From contig OY365818.1 of the NCBI GenBank assembly GCA_959347315.1, positions 981,964 through 1,045,963 of the forward strand: a DNA stretch of 64,000 nucleotides, read 5' to 3'. Shown piece after piece: positions 23,938 through 35,738 of this stretch. The translations under genes and the position numbers were made by a program. Source of the DNA: Bimastos eiseni (taxonomy: Eukaryota > Annelida > Clitellata > Crassiclitellata > Lumbricidae). The notes beneath the pieces are model-generated. The model worked only from the letters and a program-made list of their open reading frames with translations. It did no database searches and was not told the DNA's origin. The stretch's first letter is position 1. Each line of letters starts with the position of its first letter.

Positions 23938-26900
23938 TCATCTTGTAAAGCGATGAAAATATAATTCCACGATTGCAAACGCTACGTAAACAACACTGTA
24001 AGTCGAACTTAACAACTCTGACGAAGAGTCTGCTATTCTAATGGTTCCCGGAAACTTCCGGAGAACAGCCTCAACTCGATCTGGAACGAACCTTGTTACT
24101 TCGTCATCCGGTAAGAAACCAACTGGAAAAGAAGTATGCATGTGAGCAACGGCTTCAACGGAAAGCGGAATGTTCCAGAAACTTGCTAATGGAGCCAGGC
24201 TGTACCCAACCGTCTCTGAGAAAGTGGAAAACCATTTGTCCACTTTCTCCTGATTATTCTGTGGTCTATATATGTCAGGCATTGCCTCGTATCGACGGAA
24301 CACCTTTTTGTAGCTTTCCCATCCAAATTCGCGGGCAAGTTGAGCATAGACGAAGAGTGCGATACCAGGATAACTTTTCCACTTCTCAAAATCGGTTCCA
24401 TTTTTCAAATACGTTTCCGTGTCTTTCAACTGTTCTTTGAGAAATTTGTGGATCCAGGGCTTCAAGTGACATATCTCGTCCATGGCACACAGAGTAAAAA
24501 TGTTCGTCGTAACCTCACCAGTACCATCAAAAGTCCATTCGCCTCGCTGCATGTTGTGTCCGATTTCGTGAAAGACGCCCCAACTACTTTCTGTCTGAAG
24601 AATGGAGATGTTCAAAAGAAAGAATTCTCTCTTTGGCTCTGCAACATCCAAATGTGTCACTATAGGATAACCGCTATGCATGTAGCCCGCGCCTGGCTGT
24701 TCGTCTGTAACAATCCACTGTCGTCGGAACTTGGATACGTCTGTTCCACGAAGATCGTGACATAGACGGACAACTGAATCCCAAGTCTGCATAACAGAAG
24801 TCAATTCATCAAACTCCATGTTCCTCACACTTGCAGAAGGCAAAGTGATAGTTATCAGGTCTCCTTCGATATCCGCCCAGAGTCCAGGAGTGTGACGGTT
24901 CTGGTTCCACATCTTCAATCCTTTCTCGCCATCCTTGAGTCTGAACCTTGGAGAATCAGCAACATTCTCCAGCCTTACACATATGTCATCCCTGGCTTTG
25001 TTCGGGCTAATAAAATAAATCAAACCTCCGAATGGCGTCGATAGTTCACGAATTGTCTTATCAAGTCTGACTCTCTTGTTAACTCTTGGCCATCTCCTTA
25101 TATCTTCCCTTTTACTCAGATCGTCAGTATGGCATCCGATCATTATTTGCCAGTTTGTGTCATTGTTTCCAGAAATCACCTCTACTGTGAGTGTCTGACC
25201 AGGGGGTAAATAACAGGCGGTCGAATGGAAGTCTTCTTTGTCTGAATGAAATTGGAGGATATAACTCTTTAAAGCAGGTTTCGTCGACAGGTCCCCCGGG
25301 AAGATATTGACACCTGGAGCTTTTATGTTTGGTGGTTGTAGTATCTCATAGTACCAAAGCCAAATATCTAACACGGCTCGATCTCTTTTATTCGTAACTG
25401 GATTTTTTGAACTTGGAATCGTGCTGTTTTCCATTTCATCAGTGACTGCTCTCAACAGCGTTTCCAGCTGAGTCTTCAACTGGAGAAGCACGTTCGCTGG
25501 TATATTATACTTCAACCTCTTCAGCATGTTCACCTGTTCTGTTGCGGTAGTGAAATTTTGTCCCGCCACTTCTAGAACTCTAAGAATATGTGCATCGCTG
25601 GCCTTGTTATCTTTGACGGAGAATCCGGCATCATTCCCAGAAATATATTCGCTGGTGTAGCAAAGACCGGCCTCGTTTAGCAGAGTCGCATAGGGCGCGT
25701 CGGAAAGAGGCTTTCCATTGTTCAGTTGCTGCCAGCCCCAAGGCGTCTCGCAGTGAAGCAGCGCACCTCCGTTGCGCAAAAACTCAGTCAGGTCTGTCTC
25801 GTTTATATTTACCCGTCCTCCGCGGTAAACCACTATCTTGGACGTCTTCAGCTTTTCCTTGTCAGCGCTGTCCTTCGCGTCTATGATGCTGTCGTGCTGT
25901 TGAAAGGTTCCCTTCGTTAGCCACTTCTTCAGGTTATTTTTAAGGTGTTTATCTGCACTTACCAGTCTTGTATCGTCCTCGAAAAAATGATCTCCATACG
26001 CCGTATGAGAAATGGCGACGATGCGGCCTCTGCCGAAATCTGCTGCAGCAACCAGCACATCTTCAACGTTGGTTCCAGTCAGAATCGGCTCAGCTTGTTT
26101 TCCAAAAGCGACTATTCTTCCCGGAGTTCCTCTTTTTTGCAAGAGGCTGATACCATTGAGGATATTAGCTCTCCACTGTAGTGGATGTGTATCGTTTTCC
26201 TATTAAGACAAATTCTTCCAATTTTAAAAACACATTCTAAGAGAGTATTACTAGTTTGCTTTCATGTGACGCTTCAGGAGTTAGCATTTATGATTGCGGT
26301 TACTGTAAAAATCAGTCTCATAATTGAAAGAAGCACCTGTTCGAAGACCCATCAAATTGAAATTGCAAGGTTGAAATAATGAAATCTTTTCCGACAATTC
26401 AGCTTGCACTTAAGACATAGTTGTCGTGTGAGTTATTGGCTTTTAATTAGGATTAGCTATATATGTTGGGTTTGTCATCAGTATGCCAATTTTCTGACAC
26501 AAAAACTCCTTATTCTGTATGACGTTATCCTGGTGGCTATAACTTTATCAAGTGATCATTTATTCGACAGAATTTTGTACTGCTGACACGATTGGAAACA
26601 GAACGCAAGATTTTTACCGAGCATACAGCAGCTTAGGCATCACGAGGTCTATATCCGGAACAGCACACACGATGGTGATAAGTAGGAAGAATAGCAGGCA
26701 GGAGGAGGAGGAGCAGGAGGGACTATATATATAATATAGTCAGCATCGTCACGATGATAATCAGGTTTGCTATATAATAAGCTCATCCTATTGATGCCGA
26801 AAAGAAGCAGGAGAAGGAGGTGGGGATGAAGCTGGATATTGATGAAGAGCTAGAATAGGGCTGACAATCGTCTGGGATTCGTCTGGAGAGCCCAGAAAAT

Positions 26901-28824
26901 GACCTCGGGCTTCAGTGTTCGGGATTGATCATAGATTGTCACGAAACTTGGAGCTCATATCGACATCAACTCATATTGTTCCTATTTTCACACATTTAAC
27001 TCGATCATCCGGACGTTTATAATTGTCGCGGGCTGGCCATGAAGACATTTAGGCTAGTAATGTATCTCTTTGTTAATTGACGATAGTAGGCGGGTTAGAT
27101 TCTTCATCGTGACAGCACGAATTGGTCATTGCATATCGAGTGACCGAACATGCGGGCGCCCGGATTGGCAGAATCAAAAGTTGACTACCATAGTAACGAT
27201 GGTCACTGACACCCAATAACGTAGATAAGGCAATATCATCTGACCAAACTAAAGGTTATACTTCGTTCTCAGTCAGTCAAGAACCAGTATTGCACAGGAC
27301 CGAAAACTCTTAGATTTGATGTCGCTTCTATGCGTTCCTTCGTGTCACTAGTTTTTTGGCGATAATCAAGAGCAAGATATTTTCACATCTTTTTGACACA
27401 ACAAACTGTTTCATTCACTTTAAGCAATGAAGATAAATTGATGAATAACTATGTCAGCAATGTGAGAAATTGTCGTTGGAGATTGAAGACATCATATTTT
27501 GAAATTGAAGCAAAGCTTAGATTTGATGTCGCTTTTATGTTTAAAAGTAAAACGTGTACTCGAAAATTGGACGAGCAACCATTCATCTATAATAGATTCC
27601 TTGTTAGTCAGTCTATCTCTCTAATCTATCCAGCCAACCCTGAGTGTTAGAGTAAAGGACACAGAGAGAGGGAGGAACAGGAAGAGAGAGGTTTGGATAT
27701 AGAGCTGTACCGGAAATCACTGAATAGAATAAATAAATAGAGATACAAAGTCCTCGGACGGTCACTTATGAGACGATCGCTCATAGGACTTTCAACGGAC
27801 GATCTCTCATACGGACGATAGCTGATAGGCTGTTCGCTCATATGACACGAAAGGCAACATATTTAGCAAAGAAATAACATGGAAATCTACTAAGTTTTCG
27901 GCAATTAAACAAACAAAGATGTTACCTCAACTTAGAAACAATTGATTTTTAAATTTGATTAATAAATTTTCCGTAATTAGACAAGAAAATAAATATACCG
28001 AGAAAGTGACAAGTGACAATATCGGAATAGATAGCAAAACGGACATAAAAGTGGCCCCAGTTTACGAATTACTTTACGGCTTGGTTAATTAGGACATTTT
28101 ACTCGCTAATTACAAACAAATAAAACAATCGCGAATGAGCGAATAGCCTATGGGCCATCGTCAAATGAGCGATCGTCCGTATGAGCTAAAGTCTTACGAC
28201 CAGAGGCAGACAGAGAGAGACAGCAATGCTACGGTTTATGGTTTGGGTTGAGAGACTGATAAATGTTGGGAAATGCTCCGATTTGTTAATTCGAGCTGTG
28301 CCGTCTCTCTTAAGGTCTGGTTGGTCGTAGAAATATCCTTTCATTGGTCTGGGTGGGTGAATTAGTCGCTCCTTTTGCCCGTTACTTGACAATGTTGCCT
28401 CAAGTCTTTGCAGTGACTGAACCAGCCACTTGGGATTATCTACCGGTAGCGTTCAGCAGCAAGTCTCCTTTGGATGGTAGGGAGTTTCAGAAGTAGAAGA
28501 TGAACAGCAGCCAAAGACGAGAAGATAAAGCATGGTGAGATCTGGTGGTCATTCATCATTGTCCACGAATAAGCCATTTTTATAGCGCTAGTATATAATG
28601 ACAAGCGCATCTCATATAGCTGTTTGCCTTACCCACACAGCGACCGGCTGACTGGTATCGCTGTATTCATGTTTCGTCGATGACGGTAGAACGTCGCTGA
28701 ACACAAAAACGCCAACCAGGAAACACACAAGAATCGTAACAGCCAACACCACTTTGTAACGACGGCAGCGGTCAGTCAACGGGGTGTCACGAAGACCGAA
28801 AAGACCGACCGACGTGACCGCCAT
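23938..28824 (-). CDS. TCAF/M60-like metallopeptidase with N-terminal type II membrane anchor (tandem copy 1)
   Basis: Two-exon model: 28,633-28,824 joined in phase 0 to 23,938-26,199, giving 817 residues. Exon 1 carries one hydrophobic helix preceded by basic residues (RRYK), predicted type II. Exon 2 holds the TCAF-type N-terminal module (VLVAAADFGRGRIVAISH), a helical linker, the M60-like N-terminal sandwich (IKAPGVNIFPGD) and the M60 catalytic domain with HEIGH (about 608-612) and downstream Glu (about 626), as in HExxH gluzincins. The C-terminus ends in a hydrophobic stretch (SVVYVAFAIVELYF). Exon 2 lacks an early ATG: the position used in the sister gene reads CTA, so the upstream exon is needed for a normal N-terminus. 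M60 enzymes are known glycoprotein or mucin proteases; vertebrate TCAFs are channel-associated. Substrate unknown. Confidence 0.85.
26200..28632 (-). other. Intron of tandem copy 1
   Basis: About 2.4 kb with GT donor and AG acceptor. It is longer than the sister intron (1.6 kb) and much more diverged than the coding exons. It contains G/A-rich simple sequence (GGAGGAGGAGGAGCAGGAGG near 26,700). A CTATAAAAATGG element just inside the donor is conserved in both copies. I see no conserved additional exon. Confidence 0.6.
28633..28824 (-). CDS. Exon 1 (membrane anchor) of tandem copy 1
   Basis: Sixty-four codons starting at ATG in a favourable context (ACAATGGCG) and ending GCTGTGTGG|GTAAGG in phase 0. 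Residues about 26-44 (VVLAVTILVCFLVGVFVF) form one hydrophobic helix with basic flank on the N side. The same exon with two substitutions lies upstream of the sister gene at 35,547-35,738. The matching phase-0 acceptor is TTAATAG|GAAAACGAT at 26,200/26,199. The link to exon 2 is inferred from phase, orientation and conservation in both tandem units. Confidence 0.75.
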
Positions 28825-31490
28825 TGTTCATCGAAATGTCTCCCAAGACGATCCGTCGAGCATAGGCCTATTATGCCGCGATGCCAGGATGTAGAGCCAT
28901 CATACGATTGGTTCAAATGCCTTCGCATCCTAGGCAAGAGACTGAGTCTGATGCTGCTCCTGGTAGTAACCTAATCCACTGTTAATTTTTTGCACTACCC
29001 ACTCATGAAACTCATACCCTCAGCGTATGTTGATCATCACCTCTACGCTGACGTTATTCGTTATATATAGGCCCTAAATGTGCATTACTTGTCATCCGTC
29101 ATACCCTCATAATGTGTTTATCACCACCTCCAGGCTGACGATTTATGACTTTACATTACACTTTATCCTCTCACTCAATTCCAGATGCACTAAATCATAT
29201 TTATGCGTAATGACCGACAATCTGCTCTGGCTAGACTTTTCAGAAATCCTAATTATTGAGCCCTGCGAGCAATTAAGCCATTTACCTACCATCCTTCCGG
29301 CCATATTTTCATAAAGAGATCTCACTTCAATCGTTTTTTACTACTCTCCTCTGTTCGCAAGCTTGGACTCATCTTCAAAAAATAAAACTCCCAATACACG
29401 AATGCAAGACAATCGCTACCTCAATTGTTCATCCCAAACGTTTATTCTCTTTTCTACAACATCGACTCTTTTCAAAGGATACGCCTGTCAAAAGCCCAGA
29501 GCGCACTCGCCCATACGTTCAACAAATCTCTGCAACAAAGCACCGCATAACCTCTGTTCTCAAATCACCTCATTGGGTAATAGTCAATCAGCGCATCCAT
29601 TACAATATTGCATCTCTTGGCTGCAACATTCCTTTAACCTCTCAACTCTCTTTTGCATGCATCAGCCATTCATCTAACAACCCGGATCAACTCGTTCATG
29701 TATCACATCTTTGTTTATCTCGGCCTCCAGTCTCATCCTGTCTGAAATTCTGCAACCGCTTCTTAGTCCGTGCTGATCCAGCTCCTAGAAACTAACTCCC
29801 AAAAGACCTCATTCTAGTTTTTTACGACATCAGACATCAAATTGGCCAATTTCTCCTGTCCCTGGTCCCTCTGTAACCCTCTACTGAAAAAGGACCAAAC
29901 CTACCGCTGCGTAGCACCTTGCTGTCTCCTGCTTGAAATCCCTGGATTGTGACCTGGCCATTGTGTGTTTATGCACGTGTGTACGTATGTCTTGTCGTGC
30001 ATTTTGTGTGCGTGAGTTTAGGTGCGCATGCCCTCGTGCGCTGAACTCCGATTTACTGAACTTAATGCTAAAATAGGGGTATTTATTCATGTGTGTGGGC
30101 CTATATAAAACTTATAATAAGAATTATATAGTGCATATGATTCTCCATTTTAACTCTAAGAAGGCGCTGCGTAATATGACATTAATTAATGTCCACAGTC
30201 CAGGAATCGGGCATTTGAGTCCCGCTTCCCAAATCGTTCCAGAATACTTCTGGAATTTTGGTGTAATTATCCACTTCACAAAAGGATATTGGTCACACCT
30301 GTCTAAGTCAAAACTTTGATATATGAACTATAGGGGGTGAAAAATCATTTGTCGCGTCAATAGTTCGTCGATTCGACCAATATTGGCGGAATTTTTTGTC
30401 GTTTATCTTGACTACGCCATGCTGTGAATTACAGCCAACTCACGCTTGGTTGAGAGGCGGTCTATCCCTAAATCGCATTGACCTTATCGTTCATACCAAT
30501 GCTATTCGCTAGTCGGCAGTAACAGTAATTTAAGTAGAACAACACTGTGTGATAACAAAGATATTTATCGTCGCCCTCCATCTTTATCCAGGCTTGAGAC
30601 TTATACCGCGGCAGAGTCCTTCACTATTCGGTCTCACTATGAAGTTATTTATAGCAGCTGTCCCATCGTAAGGCAAACACTCTTGAACAAAGAACGTTTA
30701 ACGAATTTTGATGGAAAAAAATAACAATACCTCTTGACGGCAGTACACTGCACTCACTGTTGAAAAAATTAAATACCTCAAATACACAGGGTGACATGGG
30801 TACAAACTGAGTAGTCTCCAACCTATTCCATTTCCATATGTCTGTCCTTGATCCCACCAGCTGTGGTCCAATTCCAGCGACGTCTGTCGTCATTACGAAG
30901 AAGCAAAATAAAGAGATAAAAAATGTCCATGTGCTTCAAACTGCTGTTTAAATGCTGAGTCTTAACTGAAGCTGAAAATATGTCGAATTTCCAGGCTTTA
31001 AGTTATGTAGCGCGGTGACTAGACATTGTGTGCAGGCCTGGTTTAATATAATGCGACAGTTGGCAAAATTATAACCGTTATAATAAAACTTGCTGCTCTT
31101 GCCACTCCACCCACTTCCATGGTAATACCATGTCCAGATTCCTACGTTATTATCGCCTCTTCTTATCCCATTACCGCGCTTTCCTGCTTTCCCCATTACC
31201 GTGTCACTTTCGTATAGCTAATATTTCGTCGTGGTTTACATTCAATTATTCTAATAAATTGTGATGCTCTCAAATTTATGGATGCGAAAAAATTGAAATT
31301 TAAAAAAAATATAATAATTTTTAAATTTTGCAATTACTAGGAACTGTAGGGTCCTATATAAATCCCAATTGGGGGGTCCATTACAAGTAAGGTTTTAGAA
31401 GGGGCGCTATAATGGGCGCGAAGATTTAATTAATTAATTAAAAAGAGCAACAATCCTCGCTACTGTGTATCCACCCCAACCAGTGGACAG
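28825..31490. other. 5' flank of tandem copy 1 and spacer
   Basis: Up to about 30,510 this is the duplicated 5' flank, alignable with 35,740-37,545 and probably containing the promoter. From 30,510 to 31,490 lies unique spacer absent between unit 2 and the next gene. No coding segment recognised. Confidence 0.5.
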
Positions 31491-31661
31491 CCGAATAAGT
31501 AGAAAATACAAATCACAATTCCTTCGCAACTGTAACTCACAAACTAGTGATTGAGTAGGTTTCCTAGTATCTATACAATTTCCCAAGTAGACTATCTATG
31601 CAATTCTTAGAATTAGTGTCCGTGTACCCCCTGAAAAATCGATCGGGATTGGCGCGTTTAT

Positions 31662-34600
31662 TCATTTCGCAGGCAGTTGAAAATATAATTCCACGATTGC
31701 AAACGCTACGTAAACAACACTGTAAGTCGAACTTAACAACTCTGACGAAGAGCCTGCTATTCTAATGGTTCCCGGAAATTTCCGGAGAACAGCCTCAACT
31801 CGATCTGGAACGAACCTTGTTACTTCGTCATCCGGTAAGAAACCAACTGGAAAAGAAATATGCATGTGAGCAACGGCTTCAACGGAAAGCGGAATGTTCC
31901 AGAAACTTGCTAATGGAGCCAGGCTGTACCCAACCGTATCTGAGAAAGTGGAAAACCATTTGTCCACTTTCTCCTGATTATTCTGTGGTCTATATATGTC
32001 AGGCATTGCCTCGTATCGACGGAACACCTTTTTGTAGCTTTCCCATCCAAATTCGTGGGCAAGTTGAGCATAGACGAAGAGTGCGATACCAGGATAACTT
32101 TTCCACTTCTCAAAATCGGTTCCATTTTTCAAATACGTTTCCGTGTCTTTCAACTGATCTTTGAGCCATTTGTGGATCCAGGGCTTCAAGTGACATATCT
32201 CGTCCATGGCACACAGAGTAAAAATGTTCGTCGTAACCTCACCAGTACCTTCAAAGGTCCATACTTCTCTTTGCATGTTGTGTCCTATTTCGTGGAATAC
32301 TCCCCAGCTTCCTTCTGCCAGAAGAGAGGAACCGTTCAAAAGAAATATTTCTCTCTTTGGGTCTGCAACATCCAAATGTGTCACTATAGGATAACCGGAA
32401 TGCTTGTATCCTGCACTTGGCTGTTCGTCTGTCACGATCCACTGTCGTTGGAACTTGGATACGTCTGTTCCACGAAGATCATGACATAGACGGACAACTG
32501 AATCCCAAGTCTGCATAACAGAAGTCAATTCATCAAACTCCATGTTCCTCACACTTGCAGAAGGCAAAGTGATCATTATCAATTCTCCCTCTATGTCAGC
32601 CCAATGTCCAGGAGAGTGACGGTTCCGGTTCCATATCTTCTTTCCTTTCTCGCCATCCTTGAGTTTGAACCTCGGAGAATCAATAACGTTCTCCAGCCTC
32701 ACAGTTATGCTAGCCTTTGGTTTGTAAGGGCTGATAAAATAAATCAAACCTCCGAATGGCGTCGATAGTTCAAGAATTGTCTTATCAAGTCTGACTCTCT
32801 TGTTAACTCTTGGCCATCTCCTTATATCTTCCCTTTTACTCAGATCGTCAGTATGGCATCCGATCATTATTTGCCAGTTTGTGTCATTGTTTCCAGAAAT
32901 CACCTCTACTGTGAGTGTCTGACCAGGGGGTAAATAACAGGCGGTCGAATGGAAGTCTTCTTTGTCTGAATGAAATTGGAGGATATAACTCTTTAAAGCA
33001 GGTTTCGTCGACAGGTCCCCCGGGAAGATATTGACACCTGGAGCTTTTATGTTTGGTGGTTGTAGTATCTCATAGTACCAAAGCCAAATATCTAACACGG
33101 CTCGATCTCTTTTATTCGTAACTGGATTTTTTGAACTTGGAATCGTGCTGTTTTCCATTTCATCAGTGACTGCTCTCAACAGCGTTTCCAGCTGAGTCTT
33201 CAACTGGAGAAGCACGTTCGCTGGTATATTATACTTCAACCTCTTCAGCATGTTCACCTGTTCTGTTGCGGTAGTGAAATTTTGTCCCGCCACTTCTAGA
33301 ACTCTAAGAATATGTGCATCGCTGGCCTTGTTATCTTTGACGGAGAATCCGGCATCATTCCCAGAAATATATTCGCTGGTGTAGCAAAGACCGGCCTCGT
33401 TTAGCAGAGTCGCATAGGGCGCGTCGGAAAGAGGCTTTCCATTGTTCAGTTGCTGCCAGCCCCAAGGCGTCTCGCAGTGAAGCAGCGCACCTCCGTTGCG
33501 CAAAAACTCAGTCAGGTCTGTCTCGTTTATATTTACCCGTCCTCCGCGGTAAACCACTATCTTGGACGTCTTCAGCTTTTCCTTGTCAGCGCTGTCCTTC
33601 GCGTCTATGATGCTGTCGTGCTGTTGAAAGGTTCCCTTCGTTAGCCACTTCTTCAGGTTATTTTGAAGGTGTTTTTCTGCACTTACCAGTCTTGTATCGT
33701 CCTCGAAAAAATGATCTGCATACGATGTATGAGAAATGGCGACGATGCGGCCTTTGCCGAAATCTGCTGCAACAACCAGCACATCTTCAACGCTGGTTCC
33801 AGTCAGAATCGGTTCAGCTCGTTTCCCAAAAACGACTATTCTTCCCGGAGTTCCTTTTTTGGGCAAAACGCTGATGCCTTTGAGGATGTTAACTTTCCAC
33901 TTCATCGGATCAGTATCGTTTTCCTATTCAGACAAATTCATCCTTTTTTATAAACACATTCCAAGAGACTCTAACTATTTAGCTTTCATCAGAAGTTAGC
34001 AATTACGATTACGATTACTGGAAGATAATTACAGTCTCATAATTGAAAGAAGCAATTGTTCGAAGACTCATCAGATTGAAAAAATAAAATCTTACCAGAC
34101 AATTAAGCTGGTACCTAAGACATATATATCAAGAACGAATTTATTAGACAGCATTTTGTAATGCTAACAAGATTGGAAACAGAGCACGAAATTTGAATAA
34201 AGTTGAGTACGAATTGCAATCAGCATTAATATAGCCGCAGCCCCAAACAACGTCCTGGTATATGACTTTGAAAAAACGACAACATCACCACTGCGATGAC
34301 GATATTTGGTGCAACCTGAAATAAAATTAAGTCTACATCCGGAACTGCACACGTTGGTAATAACGAGGAGGAAGAACAGGAGAAGAAGGAGGAGGAGCAA
34401 AAGTGGACACATATAGTCAGCATCCATCGTCACGTTGATAATTAAAATTGAGATGATGCTCGCCCTAATGATGCTGAGGACAGTGATGAGGAGGGAGGAA
34501 GAGGAGGAGGAGCAAAAGCAGGAGGAAGAGGAGATGAGAATGACAATGACGAGGAAGATGAAGATTGTTGATGAGCAGGAATATGGCTGTCAACCATCTC

Positions 34601-35738
34601 GTCGGATTCGCCTTGACAGTCCGGGAGTCGCCCAGATGGATCCAAATCGTATTGGAACTTGGAGTAGAAATAACCAAATGTCGTTCTTATTTTGGTACAC
34701 TTAACTCAAACAACCGGACGTTAATAATTGTCGCAGGCTGGCCGTAAAGGGTATTTAGAGTAGCAATATATATCTCTCTGTTAATCGACGACTACTTTCA
34801 GTAGGCAGGTTAGATCCTCCATCAGGTTGACAGTCACTTGGACAGGACGAATTGGCATATCGAGTGACCGACCATGCGGATTGACAGAATCAAACGTTCG
34901 TTATACCCTAAGCATGGTAGTGAACATCGGCCAACAGCCAACACCGTTCAGTTTAGCCATCTGATCCCACCAAGAGTTATAATTAACATCTCTCAAAAAT
35001 GTCCATGCAGCCATAAATGTAGGGGATAGACGGAAAGAGGTAGAGAGAGGGGAGGGAGAGAGAAAAGGGAAAGAAAGGGAGAACAACAAGAATATGCTTA
35101 AATGTACAGCTAGACTGAAGGTTAAAGGATAGGACTAATAGAGCGGTAGACAGAGACAGATACATGTAGATAGAAGTGCCGCGGGTTTTGATTTGGGTTG
35201 GGCGAATGCCAAATGCCAGCAGGGAAATGCCCAATGCCCATATCAGTGGAACTCTGGTGCCCCACTTAGGGCTTGATTGACCGTAGAAATCTCCTTTCAC
35301 TGGTCTGGGTGGGTGTAGTTGCTCCTTTGGCCCGCAACTTGACAATGTGGCCTCTAGCCTTTTCGTGGTTGAACCAGCCACTTGGAATAAACTACTGGCA
35401 GCGTTCAGCGCCAAGCAACATCCAAAGACGAGAAGCCCAAGCAGGGTAATAGGGTCTGACAGTCAATCATCATTGTCCACGAATAAGCCATTTTTATAGC
35501 GCCAGTATATAATGACAAGCGCATCTTATATAGCCGTTTGCCTTACCCACACAGCGACCGGCTGACTGGTATCGCTGTATTCATGTTTCGTCGATGACGG
35601 TAGAACGTCGCTGAACACGAAGAAGCCAACCAGGAAACACACAAGAATCGTCACAGCCAACACCACTTTGTAACGAAAGCAGCGGTCAGTCAACGGGGTG
35701 TCACGAAGACCGAAAAGACCGACCGACGTGACCGCCAT
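31662..35738 (-). CDS. TCAF/M60-like metallopeptidase with N-terminal type II membrane anchor (tandem copy 2)
   Basis: Two-exon model: 35,547-35,738 joined in phase 0 to 31,662-33,923, giving 817 residues, the same as copy 1. Exon 2 starts E-N-D-T-D-P-M-K-W after a TGAATAG acceptor; its internal ATG at 33,905 would give a 747-residue protein without the anchor. Domain order is as in copy 1: N-terminal TCAF-type module, helical linker, IKAPGVNIFPGD sandwich, M60 domain with HEIGHNMQREVW (HEIGH about 608-612) and Glu in GTGEVTTN. It ends in a hydrophobic tail (SVVYVAFAIVELYF). It differs from copy 1 in the first 60 residues of exon 2 and in patches of the M60 domain, but is identical across an intervening tract of about 890 bases. 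Confidence 0.86.
33924..35546 (-). other. Intron of tandem copy 2
   Basis: About 1.6 kb. It contains a G/A-rich tract (34,480-34,570) and AGAGAGGGGAGGGAGAG-type sequence near 35,045. A 143-codon minus-strand open frame (34,983-35,414) is disrupted by stops in the matching part of copy 1, so I treat it as intronic. Confidence 0.6.
35547..35738 (-). CDS. Exon 1 (membrane anchor) of tandem copy 2
   Basis: Near-identical to 28,633-28,824. A Cys-Phe replaces Cys-Arg before the basic RYK, and Phe replaces Val within the helix. ATG context and the GTAAGG donor are conserved. Conservation of the frame over 64 codons, against the diverged introns around it, supports a real coding exon. Confidence 0.75.

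Larger units (their letters stand above)
23780..30510. repeat. Tandem duplication unit 1
   Basis: Collinear with 31,490-37,545. Shared landmarks in order: AATACAAATCACA at the left end, the M60-like exon 2, GGAGGAGGAG-rich intron sequence, the TM exon, flanking sequence ending GCATTGATATA-type AT stretches, the CGTGTGTACGTA block near 29,980, and TTCATACCAATGCTATTCGC near 30,490. The units differ mainly by indels in the intron and 5' flank. Confidence 0.85.

Noticed and set aside
24093..24765. Open frames on the plus strand opposite the M60-like exon (also 31,817-32,489, 41,325-41,735, 59,312-59,944, 60,394-60,877)
   Set aside because: They are antisense shadows of conserved M60-like coding sequence. 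They recur only because the sense strand is duplicated.
28540..28610. Conserved CTATAAAAATGG just inside intron 1 as an alternative promoter
   Set aside because: Conserved in both tandem copies, but the following ATG is lost in copy 2, so no alternative first exon is supported.
34983..35414. 143-codon minus-strand frame considered as an extra exon of tandem copy 2
   Set aside because: The matching sequence in copy 1 (28,180-28,500) has stops and indels, so it is not conserved as coding. It lies in the intron.
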